Assembly: GCF_001650695.1 (NCBI RefSeq) | Contig: NZ_LWQS01000036.1 | Coordinates: 34,352-98,351 of the forward strand | Direction: 5' to 3' | Source: Chloroflexus islandicus | GTDB lineage: Bacteria; Chloroflexota; Chloroflexia; Chloroflexales; Chloroflexaceae | Length of the DNA: 64,000 nt | In this document: piece by piece, positions 36,306 to 44,523 of the stretch | Numbering within the stretch: position 1 is the stretch's first letter | How the letters are laid out: the number at the start of each line of letters is the position of its first letter | Notes under the pieces: generated by a model | Database searches by the model: none | Told to the model about the DNA's origin: nothing | The model's input: the letters and a program-made list of their open reading frames with translations, nothing else | Made by a program: the position numbers and the translations under genes

Positions 36306-37265
36306 TTATTTCCTACCACACTCTACCAATGACGTCGGATCAACATTGACGTCGCCACGCCAGACTTGATAATCGAGGTGCGGGCCACTGGCAAAGCCGG
36401 TACTGCCCATCAAGCCGATCACCTCGCCGGCCCGCACCTGCTGTCCGTCAATCACCGTCACAATCGCCAAGTGCGAGTAGCCAGTGCGCCAGATCCCGTC
36501 CGGCGCCACCACCCAGACGTGATGGCCGGCAGGATAGCTATTCATCGTCACCTTCACCACCCCATCGTGGGTAGCGACCACCGGCGCATACCAGCTCGGC
36601 CCCGGCTCGGCCAAGCCATCGCCGTCGCCATCAACCGCCAAATCGATCGCACCCCAAATATGAGCCGGCGTGTGGGTACCAATGCCATACCCTTGGGTGA
36701 TGACAACGTGGCCGGACGCAGGCTGCACTGGGCACCCGTGCGGGCCAGCTTCATCGAGGTAGAATTGGGGCAGCGCCGTAGGAGCAGGGGGGATCGGCGG
36801 CGCAGGCGCAACAAGGGGTGCCAGCGCGTCAGGTGTGGGAGTCGCCAGAGCAACGGAAGGCGCAGCACTCACGACCGGTTGCGCCGGCGCTGCTGCCGGC
36901 AAGGCCACGGTAGGAATAGCTGCGATGAGCTGTGCGCCGGCCTGATTGAGCAGCGCAGCCTGCCATTGCTGTTGGAACGTGGGAGCGACTCCGGTTGCCA
37001 GTGGCGTCACCGCCAGCGTTGCCGCTAACCCGGCGGCCAAGGCGAGCGGCAAGACGTTCGCTTGCGACGATGGACGCGGCGGCGGTGGCAGCAACGCTGC
37101 GGGTGACAAGCCTAACACCAACGCAATCGCCTCAGCCTCACCGTGGCTGAGGCGACGCATACCATATTCGGCTTCGGCAATGGCTCGCGCCGGAATCCCG
37201 GTCAAGAGCGCCAAATCGACAAAGGTCAAATCGCGAGTGCGGCGAAGCTGGCGAAGTGTCTGCAT
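36306..37265 (-). CDS. Helix-turn-helix plus LytM/M23 peptidase-like protein
   Basis: A 319-residue protein with an unusual order: an N-terminal XRE-type HTH (about 1-60; LRRTRDLTFVDLALLTGIPARAIAEAE), a hydrophobic segment (about 70-92), an Ala/Pro-rich spacer, then a C-terminal M23 domain from about 190. The M23 part keeps HIWGAIDLAVD (HxxxxxD) and YSHLA. The last motif is PHLDYQV rather than the usual HLHxx, so a zinc ligand may be changed. It may be a membrane-tethered cell-wall factor, active or not. The ATG follows aagagg. Confidence 0.8.
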   Translation of the reverse strand: MQTLRQLRRTRDLTFVDLALLTGIPARAIAEAEYGMRRLSHGEAEAIALVLGLSPAALLPPPPRPSSQANVLPLALAAGLAATLAVTPLATGVAPTFQQQWQAALLNQAGAQLIAAIPTVALPAAAPAQPVVSAAPSVALATPTPDALAPLVAPAPPIPPAPTALPQFYLDEAGPHGCPVQPASGHVVITQGYGIGTHTPAHIWGAIDLAVDGDGDGLAEPGPSWYAPVVATHDGVVKVTMNSYPAGHHVWVVAPDGIWRTGYSHLAIVTVIDGQQVRAGEVIGLMGSTGFASGPHLDYQVWRGDVNVDPTSLVECGRK

Positions 37266-37350
37266 CTCGATCCTCTTGGCATAACACAGTTAGTTGGAAG
37301 ATAGCACAACTCTGCTGCGGCCAAGATGACAAGATGCGTACAACTGCGGC

Positions 37351-37635
37351 TTAATCGCCGTTCACTCGCCGTTCTTTCGCCGCGTACTCGGCCTCAAGCT
37401 CGGCCAGCTTGCGCTGGCGTTCACGCTTCTCAAGCCGGTTGAGCGTAATATAGCCGGCCAGAATTGAGACAAAGAGCGCTGGCCAAATCAACCATGCAAA
37501 GCTGATTTTGATGCTAATCGCAAAGAGCAGCCCAAATAGACCGATGAACACCCCGCCGGCAGCCATATACACTTCAAAGCTGGTGCTGGCAAGATAGACC
37601 TCATCGCGCGGGCTAAACCGTTGCTGTCGAGCCAT
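37351..37635 (-). CDS. Small two-helix membrane protein, unknown
   Basis: I do not recognise this 94-residue protein. MARQQRFSPRDEVYLAST is followed by two hydrophobic helices (about 24-42 and 45-65) and a charged coiled-coil tail (NRLEKRERQRKLAELEAEYAAKE). ATG at 37635 follows agagg at good spacing; the frame extends to 37767 through sequence without protein character. It lies between the HTH-peptidase gene and the chlorosome locus and may belong to neither. Confidence 0.7.
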   Translation of the reverse strand: MARQQRFSPRDEVYLASTSFEVYMAAGGVFIGLFGLLFAISIKISFAWLIWPALFVSILAGYITLNRLEKRERQRKLAELEAEYAAKERRVNGD

Positions 37636-37775
37636 ACGCAACCTCTCATCACTGACGAACCTGCCATCCTGATAACTGTATGCTAGCACAGGGCCGGATT
37701 GCATTGTAGTGGCTGAAACGATGCAGTCTTTGTGCAATATCTGTGCTTTTATGCAAAAGTCCATCACAAGCTAAG

Positions 37776-37800
37776 AAGGGCGGGTTATAAACCCGCCCTT
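37776..37800. terminator. 11-bp hairpin downstream of chlorosome locus
   Basis: aagggcgggtt, a 3-base loop and aacccgccctt form a perfect stem 66 bases beyond the stop of the last chlorosome-locus gene. No T-run follows on the minus strand, so termination is plausible but unproven. Confidence 0.45.
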
Positions 37801-37866
37801 TCGATTGAGCACCTACGCTATCAATCGCCCGACCCCGCGCCAGCGCTGGCAGGCGATCGCGCCGTA

Positions 37867-38325
37867 TCAGCGCGACTGGGCCGCTGCCGGTTGGCCGCTG
37901 CCTTCGATAATCATGCGCAAGCGATCAAGCTGGATGCGCATATCGAGCGAGGCAAAGATCTGGCCGAGGCCAGTCACAAACACCCGCAGACTAGGATCAG
38001 GCACTTCGTACTCGACCCGGTTCTGCACAACCGTGCGATCGCCATCAGCAAACCAACGCCAGAGCTCCTTACCGCGCCACAGGCCATCGATCGTCAGCAA
38101 GATATGGCCGCTATCGCGCTCGGTGACCGTATACGTCGCACCAGCCAGCGCCAGCGACTTGAGGCGCAGTTTGTGCTTGCTGCCCAACGCCATCAAATCG
38201 CCCTCAATCGGATCGAGCACCACCAGCGGCGAGCGCCACTGCGCCATCAATTCGGGATCGGTCAAGTAACGCTCGACGGTGGCAGGCGGCGCTTTAATCG
38301 AGACAAACTGTTCCTGCACGATCAT
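37867..38325 (-). CDS. SRPBCC/polyketide-cyclase-like protein, possible CsmP
   Basis: A 152-residue protein with the Bet v1/START-like pattern: an N-terminal strand FVSIKAPPATVERYLTDPELMAQW, a middle of alternating strands and a C-terminal helix (GLGQIFASLDMRIQLDRLRMII). The fold makes a hydrophobic cavity that binds lipids, quinones or pigments. It is last in the csm run, 17 bases after the NDH-2-like gene. From memory of Chloroflexus aurantiacus gene order, the protein at this place was listed as chlorosome protein CsmP; I cannot confirm it here. ATG at 38325 is 7 bases after aggag. Confidence 0.7.
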   Translation of the reverse strand: MIVQEQFVSIKAPPATVERYLTDPELMAQWRSPLVVLDPIEGDLMALGSKHKLRLKSLALAGATYTVTERDSGHILLTIDGLWRGKELWRWFADGDRTVVQNRVEYEVPDPSLRVFVTGLGQIFASLDMRIQLDRLRMIIEGSGQPAAAQSR

Positions 38326-38342
38326 AATCACGCTCCTATCGC

Positions 38343-39512
38343 TTAGGCGCTCTCAATGGTAGCGCGGTAGTACTCTTCAATCCCCCGTTTCAGCATGATC
38401 GCCGGATAGCCCATCACCGGCACGCCTAATGCGCTCCCGATAGCATCATTCGGCCCTAATGACACGACTTCGCCCAGCTCAACCGGCTCGTAGGGCCTTG
38501 GCGCTTCGCCGCGCGCTTCAGCCGCCAGTTCCGTAGCCAAATGGGCGCCCTGCCGGATAGCGTATGATGCGGCAGGCGGCAAAACGCCACCCCGGCCATC
38601 AGACACGGCGGCGCAATCGCCAATGGCAAACACGACCGCTTGCCCGCTAACCCGCAAATAGCGATCAACCAGCACCCGCCCGATTCGATCGGTTGGAAAG
38701 CCGGCCTCGGCCAAGAGGGCCGGCGCGCGCACGCCAGCGCCCCAGACAATCGTGCCGGCGCGCAACATCCGGCCATCGGCAAAGCGCAAGCGTTGCGGCT
38801 CGACCTGCGTTACCGGCGTTTTGAGAAACACATTCACACCGAGGCGTTCCAAGCGGCGCACAGCCTCGTGGCTCGCCCACTCGCCAAGGTGTGGCAGCAA
38901 ATGATCTTCGCGTTCAATCAGCGCAATGCGCACTTCCTTGCGGGGCGCGCCGGTTTGCTGGCACAGATCATCGGCCCATGCCGCCAACTCGCCGGCCAAC
39001 TCACAACCGGTATAGCCACCGCCAACGATCGCCGTCGTCATCGTGATCCGCAGTTCGGTCGGATCGGTCAACGACGCCGCTTTGGTAAATTGAGCGATGA
39101 TGTGCTTGCGCAGCGCGACGGCATGGGCGAAGGTATGAAGGGGCAGCGCATGCTCACGGGCGCCGGGTGCATTGAAAGAGGTCTCGCTACCCAGTGCCAA
39201 TACCAGCCGATCGTACGGCACGCTCCGGCCATCGGCCAGCGTCACCGTGCGCTCAAGCGGATGAATTGCCGTCACGCGCCCTTCCACCCGCTCGATATCA
39301 CGACCGTGCAACAAACGATCGAGCTGATAGATCGACTTCTGATCGGTAATCCCGGCGGTTGCGGTCAAATGCAACAACTGGATGAGCTGGTGGTACGGAT
39401 GTTGATCAACTAAGCGGATAGTAATATCAAGCCCTTGTTCACGGCGGAAACGGGCCAGATCGAGCGCTGTGCGCAAACCGGCATAGCCGGCGCCGAGAAT
39501 AACGATCTGCAT
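38343..39512 (-). CDS. NDH-2-like NAD(P)H:quinone oxidoreductase
   Basis: A 389-residue flavoprotein of the two-dinucleotide-binding family. The FAD site is MQIVILGAGYAGLRTALDLA. The NADH site is AIVGGGYTGCELAGELAAW, and VFAIGDCAAV precedes the isoalloxazine contact. Type II enzymes oxidise NADH with quinone without pumping protons. The gene sits inside the csm run, after CsmN. Isolated chlorosomes contain quinones that quench excitation under oxic conditions, so a role in chlorosome quinone redox is plausible but inferred. ATG at 39512 starts exactly at the FAD strand. Confidence 0.85.
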   Translation of the reverse strand: MQIVILGAGYAGLRTALDLARFRREQGLDITIRLVDQHPYHQLIQLLHLTATAGITDQKSIYQLDRLLHGRDIERVEGRVTAIHPLERTVTLADGRSVPYDRLVLALGSETSFNAPGAREHALPLHTFAHAVALRKHIIAQFTKAASLTDPTELRITMTTAIVGGGYTGCELAGELAAWADDLCQQTGAPRKEVRIALIEREDHLLPHLGEWASHEAVRRLERLGVNVFLKTPVTQVEPQRLRFADGRMLRAGTIVWGAGVRAPALLAEAGFPTDRIGRVLVDRYLRVSGQAVVFAIGDCAAVSDGRGGVLPPAASYAIRQGAHLATELAAEARGEAPRPYEPVELGEVVSLGPNDAIGSALGVPVMGYPAIMLKRGIEEYYRATIESA

Positions 39513-39717
39513 GGTCACAAAGCTCCGTGGACTGGTCACGACAGGCGGGTGTAGATCACGCTACATCCCCTATTTACAGAATACCACGGCTCGGTTGCCG
39601 GTCAACCGCACAACAGGCGCAGATCACACACCTTTGGCAGCGAGAGACAGACGCAGAGGAATGGGAGCGTCACAGCGCATCCCACGCCTCTGCGTCAGCC
39701 ACAACTCCACCGAGCGA

Positions 39718-40155
39718 TCACGGCGCCGGCGGCGTCTTCGGTGGCGTCTCAACCCACTCATCAACCTTGGCTGCACCCTGCTCAACCGCATCGGCAGCCC
39801 GTCCGGCAGCGCGGCTAAAGCTCGTGCCAAGCTCTTCCGCCGCGCGCGACAGCCGCTCGGTAAACGAGCGCACCTGCTCGCCAACCTGCTTCGGGCTCGG
39901 CAGCGAGATCTGCGGCGGCTCAGCCGCGACGATATCATCAACCACCCGCTCTGAAATATTGGCCAGCTCTTTCGGAAATGCCACCACGGCCATCGCTACC
40001 TCGGCCATCGCGCGGCGCACGCGGCGGCGCGAATTGCGCGGCAGCAGCACCAGCGGCACCGAAGCAACCGTCAGGCCAATCCGGGTTGCCCCCCCGACAA
40101 AGCCAGCCGCCAGCTCAAACAAGCCATCACGCTCGTTGGTCGTCTCATTGCTCAT
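39718..40155 (-). CDS. csmN: Chlorosome envelope protein CsmN
   Basis: A 145-residue protein matching the larger (about 18 kDa) Chloroflexus chlorosome protein in size, context and similarity to CsmM. Residues 10-70 (LFELAAGFVGGATRIGLTVA, then PLVLLPRNSRRRVRRAMAE) align with CsmM, and a Pro/Gln linker and an amphipathic helical tail (TERLSRAAEELGTSFSRAAG) follow. It probably lies in the lipid monolayer facing the cytoplasm. It is 37 bases downstream of csmM. I call it from these features, without a database match. Confidence 0.85.
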   Translation of the reverse strand: MSNETTNERDGLFELAAGFVGGATRIGLTVASVPLVLLPRNSRRRVRRAMAEVAMAVVAFPKELANISERVVDDIVAAEPPQISLPSPKQVGEQVRSFTERLSRAAEELGTSFSRAAGRAADAVEQGAAKVDEWVETPPKTPPAP

Positions 40156-40192
40156 ACGACTCTCCTCCTCTGCTCACAGAGAGCAACCGGCG

Positions 40193-40480
40193 TTACTTCG
40201 CCTCAGTCTTCTCTTCGCCCTCAGCCGCCCACTTCTCGATGCTCTTGCCCGCGATTTCGGCGAAATCACGCGGCAACGAGGCGAAGGCGTACATCAGCTC
40301 CTTGGTCGCATTGCGCATGTGCTGGCGCGACTCTGGCGGCAGCAGCGCAAGGGGCATGGTAAATACCGAGAAACCAAGGCGAACGACACCGCCGCCGAAC
40401 TCCATCGCCGACTCGACAAAGCTGTCGCTGCGCCGCACCGGGACGCTGCGCACTCGGACCTCACCTTCAGTCTCCGTCAT
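40193..40480 (-). CDS. csmM: Chlorosome envelope protein CsmM
   Basis: A 95-residue protein consistent with the 11 kDa chlorosome protein of Chloroflexus. A hydrophobic, glycine-rich segment (AMEFGGGVVRLGFSVFTMPL) is followed by LLPPESRQHMRNATKELMY and a helical tail ending EGEEKTEAK. It is a structural monolayer protein, not an enzyme. It starts 19 bases after the bchK stop, with aaggaggt just upstream. The shared core with CsmN indicates a duplication. Confidence 0.86.
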   Translation of the reverse strand: MTETEGEVRVRSVPVRRSDSFVESAMEFGGGVVRLGFSVFTMPLALLPPESRQHMRNATKELMYAFASLPRDFAEIAGKSIEKWAAEGEEKTEAK

Positions 40481-40499
40481 CTTCGCACCTCCTTAACGG

Positions 40500-41417
40500 T
40501 CAGCCAAAATAGCCGCCCACCAGAAAACCCGAGACAATCTGGATTAAGGCCACAAATGGGTTGGAGGCCAGCAGGTAACGCACGTAATTTTGCTGGTTTG
40601 GTTCGCGGTAGAGCTTAATCTGATTATAGATTGGCACCACCAACGCCAGCAGAATAAACGCCGCTACCCAGTATTGACCCCACATCCACGCCAATATCAT
40701 CAGCATTGCCTCGAAGCCATTAATCGTTGCATAGGCCACAATTAGCGTGCGCTTCACGCCAATCGCAACCGTGAGCGATTTCAGACCCAGCTTGCGATCA
40801 CCCTCAACGCTCTTGATATCGTTGAGGAAGAGCAAGCCAGCCGCTAAACCGCCATTGATCAACGCCACCACCACGCTCTGCCACGTCAGCGGCGCAAAGA
40901 TCAGATGGCCGGCCATCCAGCTCATACTGACGTACCCCAACCCGACAGCCGGCGGCCCCAACCAGAAGTGTTTCTTCAGCTTGATCGGCGGCATGCTGTA
41001 GATTACCGACAGCACGATACCGACAAAGGCGAAGAAGACGATCAACGGCTGGCCAAAGACCAGCGACACCAGCATAGTGGCTGTGCCGAGGACGATCCAA
41101 TTCCAGCGCGCCTCGTTGAGCGTAATAATCCCAGCCGGAATCGGGCGTTGCGGATCGTTGATCGCATCCAGTTCACGATCGAAATAATCGTTAATGCTCT
41201 GGCTAAAGCCGGTGCCGAGCGGGCCGGTCATCAACGCCCCCAACAGCATGAGCCACCAGTGATCGGGCCGCGTCCAGTCAAAGCCTCGCTCGTAGCCTGA
41301 CGCCAGTGCGCCACAGAAACAGACCAGCACCGGCGAAATCCACGTCACCGGATCGGCAAGCTCGATATGGGCCCGGATTTTTCGGCTGAGCGAGACGCGC
41401 TGTTCAGTCGAAATCAT
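40500..41417 (-). CDS. bchK: Bacteriochlorophyll c synthase BchK (UbiA family)
   Basis: A 305-residue polytopic prenyltransferase that esterifies bacteriochlorophyllide c with the long-chain alcohol. The two Asp-rich motifs are SINDYFDRELDAINDPQRPI and NDIKSVEGDRKLG, which bind the Mg-diphosphate donor. About nine hydrophobic segments follow. It could be BchG, the bacteriochlorophyll a synthase, on sequence alone; its place between bchU and csmM argues for BchK. It starts 60 bases after the bchU stop. Confidence 0.88.
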   Translation of the reverse strand: MISTEQRVSLSRKIRAHIELADPVTWISPVLVCFCGALASGYERGFDWTRPDHWWLMLLGALMTGPLGTGFSQSINDYFDRELDAINDPQRPIPAGIITLNEARWNWIVLGTATMLVSLVFGQPLIVFFAFVGIVLSVIYSMPPIKLKKHFWLGPPAVGLGYVSMSWMAGHLIFAPLTWQSVVVALINGGLAAGLLFLNDIKSVEGDRKLGLKSLTVAIGVKRTLIVAYATINGFEAMLMILAWMWGQYWVAAFILLALVVPIYNQIKLYREPNQQNYVRYLLASNPFVALIQIVSGFLVGGYFG

Positions 41418-41477
41418 AGTTGCTTACCGCATTGCCGGGCAGAAGCTGCACCGGTCACACATGGCTGAACCTTACAG

Positions 41478-42542
41478 TTACGGTTTAACGGCCTGATACA
41501 AAACGTGTTCGTACCCCTCATCGAACGTGATGTCGGTAAACCCAATCTGGCGCAGGAGATCAGGGTAGATCGCGTGATCCTTAAACTCAAGCACCGAGAA
41601 GCCCATGCCGATAGCGCACAGGTAATGGGTGAGATAATCGTAGTTGGGATGGTTCGGATCGCTGATCACCATATCGAGGATCAGCACCTTCCCGCCGCTC
41701 GGCAACGCATCGTAGGCCTTCTTGAGCAGCATCGAGCAGAATTGCGCATTCATCGGGTAGAGAATGCGCGAGAAGAGCACCGCATCACCGGGAGGATACG
41801 GCTCGCGGTACATATCAATCGCCACCGGGGTAATCCGGTCGCTCAGACCTTTAGCCGCCACATTCTCGCGCACCAGATCGAGTGCGCTAGGCAAGTTGAT
41901 CAACGTCACCTTGAGGTTGGGGAAGGCTTGGCAGAGAGCCGCAGCAATATCGCCAATCCCGCCGCCGACATCGATCAGCATCTGCACATCGGCCAGCCGG
42001 GCCCGCTTGACCAACAACTCGACGAAGAGTTGAATATTTGAGCGGTGCAGCGTTTCGTAGAACAGGCTATCTTCGCGAGTACGCGGCGGATGCGGCACAA
42101 TGCTGGTAAAATCAACCTTCCCGCGCACTACATCAGCCAAGCGTAGGTAGTAATTCTCGATCAAATCGGAAATATAATCCACGAACGGCACCATCGTCAT
42201 ATTGCGATGGCGTTCGGGATCGGCAAAGAATTGCTCGGCGAAGGGAGTCAGCTTCCAGCGATCCTCTTGCCGCGCCGCCAACCCGACCTGCTCGAGCGTA
42301 ATCAAGAACTTCTCTAGCCGCGGCGGCACCGTCTCGGTCAAGGTTGCCAGATCGGCCAGCGTGCGCGGTTCGGCAGCCAACAGATCAAACAGCCCCAAAT
42401 CTTTTGCCGCCTTAATCACGAAGAAATCTACCGTGCCCTTAAACACCATATCATAGGCGCGGTTGGTTGCAGCAAACAGGTCTTGTTGCTCAAGCGCCGC
42501 AGCGCCCGCCGTGGTTGGTTCAACCGAAGGTGAAGTCGTCAT
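41478..42542 (-). CDS. bchU: C-20 methyltransferase BchU
   Basis: A 354-residue SAM-dependent methyltransferase that adds the C-20 methyl group distinguishing bacteriochlorophyll c from d. An N-terminal dimerisation and winged-helix part contains KAAKDLGLFDLLAAEPRTLADL. The SAM site is LIDVGGGIGDIAAALCQAFP, followed by VTLINLPSALDLV and LFSRILYPMN. The O-methyltransferase-type fold matches BchU of green sulfur bacteria. ATG at 42542 is preceded by gaggggga. It is upstream of bchK, and the two probably act in consecutive pigment steps. Confidence 0.88.
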   Translation of the reverse strand: MTTSPSVEPTTAGAAALEQQDLFAATNRAYDMVFKGTVDFFVIKAAKDLGLFDLLAAEPRTLADLATLTETVPPRLEKFLITLEQVGLAARQEDRWKLTPFAEQFFADPERHRNMTMVPFVDYISDLIENYYLRLADVVRGKVDFTSIVPHPPRTREDSLFYETLHRSNIQLFVELLVKRARLADVQMLIDVGGGIGDIAAALCQAFPNLKVTLINLPSALDLVRENVAAKGLSDRITPVAIDMYREPYPPGDAVLFSRILYPMNAQFCSMLLKKAYDALPSGGKVLILDMVISDPNHPNYDYLTHYLCAIGMGFSVLEFKDHAIYPDLLRQIGFTDITFDEGYEHVLYQAVKP

Positions 42543-42574
42543 GCGTTCCCCCTCGCGCACAAGTGCGATGTTCC

Positions 42575-43078
42575 TTAAGAGACAACCGATTCTGAACCCT
42601 GCTTAGATACTGCCGCCTGCCGGTTCAACCACGGCTGGAAGAAGATCGGAATAAAACTTAGCCACCAACTGACATATCCCAGCCATGCAAAGAAGCGATG
42701 CAACCGGCGCTGCTGCGGATGATCACGCATTGACTCGCCCCAGCGATGGCCGGTAATCATTGCCCCAACCATACCGATGGTTGGCAACGGGCCAGTGATC
42801 ATAAAATAGATCTTCAACCAGCGTGGTTGGTGTTGCCCGCCAAAATGCTCTTCGCGAAAGAGCCGGCCAATCCCGACCACTGCCACCATCACGTTCATCA
42901 GCCAATCGAGCGCGTGCGCGACATTCGCTAACCGATTGCGCAATACTGCCCGCGCTGGATGATGCGTAGTCACCTCTTGCCGGCAGAGATAGAGCACTGC
43001 GGTATAACACGCAAGCGATACACCCGACACAGCCGCCATAGCATACAGAATCAACCGGTCAATGTGCGATGATTTCAT
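42575..43078 (-). CDS. Four-helix membrane protein of the bchU-bchK-csm unit
   Basis: I do not recognise this 167-residue protein. It has four hydrophobic helices (starting LILYAMAAVSGVSLACYTAV, WLMNVMVAVVGIG, IYFMITGPLPTIGMVGAMI, YVSWWLSFIPIFF) and several His (ITGHRWGESM, EEHFGGQHQPRW) that might ligate pigment or haem. It heads the bchU-bchK-csmM-csmN run, 32 bases ahead of bchU. ATG at 43078 lacks a ribosome-binding site but lies about 3 bases from the expected start of a strong promoter, so the mRNA may be leaderless. Confidence 0.75.
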   Translation of the reverse strand: MKSSHIDRLILYAMAAVSGVSLACYTAVLYLCRQEVTTHHPARAVLRNRLANVAHALDWLMNVMVAVVGIGRLFREEHFGGQHQPRWLKIYFMITGPLPTIGMVGAMITGHRWGESMRDHPQQRRLHRFFAWLGYVSWWLSFIPIFFQPWLNRQAAVSKQGSESVVS

Positions 43079-43087
43079 GCAATTTGT

Positions 43088-43115
43088 ATTATAGTACAAA
43101 TCAGCGATATTTCAA
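43088..43115 (-). promoter_or_regulatory. Internal promoter giving a near-leaderless mRNA
   Basis: On the minus strand TTGAAA (43115-43110), a 16-base spacer and a perfect TATAAT (43093-43088) occur. The start point should fall near 43081, 3 bases before the ATG at 43078. It overlaps the 3' end of the upstream lipase-like gene and would drive the bchU-bchK-csmM-csmN part on its own. Confidence 0.7.
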
Positions 43116-43825
43116 ACAACAACTGATGACGATCCGAGCAACACTCGTTGCCAGTCTCTTAACCCTTCGGGGTCGCCGTACCACGGCCGCCCATGGAAGG
43201 GCGAGTGGTGCAAGCCGGATACGACCAGATACTCGGCGCCGGGGAGCGCTGCGCAGGTAAGCGTTGTAATCCCGTCACCCCATGCCTGCGCGCCGGCAGG
43301 GCCATCGATCAGCACGTAGCTGTTATACGCCATCCGCTCGACCCAGCGTCCTTGCCGGTTGGCCTGAATGCTGCGGCCAATGATCGAGGTATAGCGGATA
43401 TGATCATAATACGCGCCGGGATAACAACGATTGGTAAACCCGACGGTCTGGCGCGTCCAGAACTCTTGGCTATGGTGCGGCGTACCAAGCATGATCAAGT
43501 GATGCACGAACCGGTGGCCGCCGTAGATTTCACCCTTGTACGGCTGATCGCCAAGATACATGCGCGCCACTGTGCCACCGACGCTATGGGCCAGAATGGT
43601 CACGGTTTCAGCCCCGGTTTCGCGCAACGCTCGAGCCACCGTGTCGCGCACAATCCGCAACACCGGCCGAAAATCCCAATCGCGGGTTAAAGCCCAGCGC
43701 ATACGACCGATCGGGGTCACGAAGACGCGAAAACCAAACGGTGGTTGCTCGAGCGTCCGCGCCAGCGCCGCAAAATCGCTCGGACTGGTCAGATAACCGC
43801 CAATAATCACCAGCGGACGGGCCAT
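43112..43825 (-). CDS. Lipase-like alpha/beta hydrolase, tandem copy 2
   Basis: A 237-residue hydrolase. MARPLVIIGGYLTSPSDF starts the fold, the nucleophile elbow is ILAHSVGGTVARMYLGDQPY, and the late His lies near VVSGLHHSPFHGRPWYGD. It resembles lipases acting on lipid esters; no signal peptide is seen. It is paralogous to the next gene upstream (same GGYL/GGWL start, the DQPYKG/DEPYQG motif and the PWYGD/TWYGA end). ATG at 43825 follows aggag. In a chlorosome locus it may modify monolayer lipids; this is inference. Confidence 0.8.
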   Translation of the reverse strand: MARPLVIIGGYLTSPSDFAALARTLEQPPFGFRVFVTPIGRMRWALTRDWDFRPVLRIVRDTVARALRETGAETVTILAHSVGGTVARMYLGDQPYKGEIYGGHRFVHHLIMLGTPHHSQEFWTRQTVGFTNRCYPGAYYDHIRYTSIIGRSIQANRQGRWVERMAYNSYVLIDGPAGAQAWGDGITTLTCAALPGAEYLVVSGLHHSPFHGRPWYGDPEGLRDWQRVLLGSSSVVV

Positions 43826-43836
43826 AGCACTCCTGA

Positions 43837-44520
43837 TCAATCCTCAAACCACAGCGGCACCACATCCCGCGCGCCGTACCACGTCGCCGGCGCGTTGTAC
43901 GGTGCATGGCGCGCACCCTCTAAGATCAAGTTGTCGGCGCCGGCCAGATAGCACGCTGCCGTCGGCACAATCCCATCGCCAACCAGATTCCCATCGCCGA
44001 ACGAAACCTCATAGGAACGATAGGCAATCATCTCTTCGGGATTGCCGAAACGACGGCCACGAACGCTCCGCCCGGCCACAGCGCGATACTTGACATGCGG
44101 AAACGCTGCGCCGGGGTAGCGCGCCTCAAGCCAGTCGGCAAACTGTTTCACCCAGATCTCTGAGGTGGCATGGGCCGTCCCCAAGGTGGTTAAGCTTGCC
44201 ACCACCTCATGGCCAGCGTAGCGCACCCCTTGGTACGGCTCATCAGACAAATAGGCGCGCGCAATCCGGCCACCAGCGCTATGGCCGATCAAATCAACCT
44301 TATCAGCGCCAGTTTCTTCGAGCGCAATCCGCACCGTGGCTGCGAGCGCATCGAGCGCCGGCCCAAAATCAGGATCGCGCAAGCGCGCCCACGCTAACCG
44401 GCTGAAATCAACCACATACACGATCCGATTGTATGGCGGCGAGGCCAGCACGCGCGCCATACCGAAGTAATCGGCGGGTGACGACAGCCACCCGCCCATA
44501 ATCACCACCGGACGGGACAT
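43837..44520 (-). CDS. Lipase-like alpha/beta hydrolase, tandem copy 1
   Basis: A 227-residue alpha/beta hydrolase with the elbow LIGHSAGGRIARAYLSDEPY, an N terminus MSRPVVIMGGWLSSPADYFG and a C-terminal His in LEGARHAPYNAPATWYG. It aligns along its length with the downstream neighbour, showing local duplication. It starts 3 bases after the Pro-rich gene's stop. It lacks a secretion signal, so it should act inside the cell, where chlorosomes lie. The substrate is unknown; a galactolipid, wax ester or acylglycerol is possible. Confidence 0.8.
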   Translation of the reverse strand: MSRPVVIMGGWLSSPADYFGMARVLASPPYNRIVYVVDFSRLAWARLRDPDFGPALDALAATVRIALEETGADKVDLIGHSAGGRIARAYLSDEPYQGVRYAGHEVVASLTTLGTAHATSEIWVKQFADWLEARYPGAAFPHVKYRAVAGRSVRGRRFGNPEEMIAYRSYEVSFGDGNLVGDGIVPTAACYLAGADNLILEGARHAPYNAPATWYGARDVVPLWFED

Positions 44521-44523
44521 AGA

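Noticed and set aside
41505..42041. Plus-strand frame inside bchU
   Set aside because: No recognisable protein features; bchU on the other strand has a full set of methyltransferase motifs.
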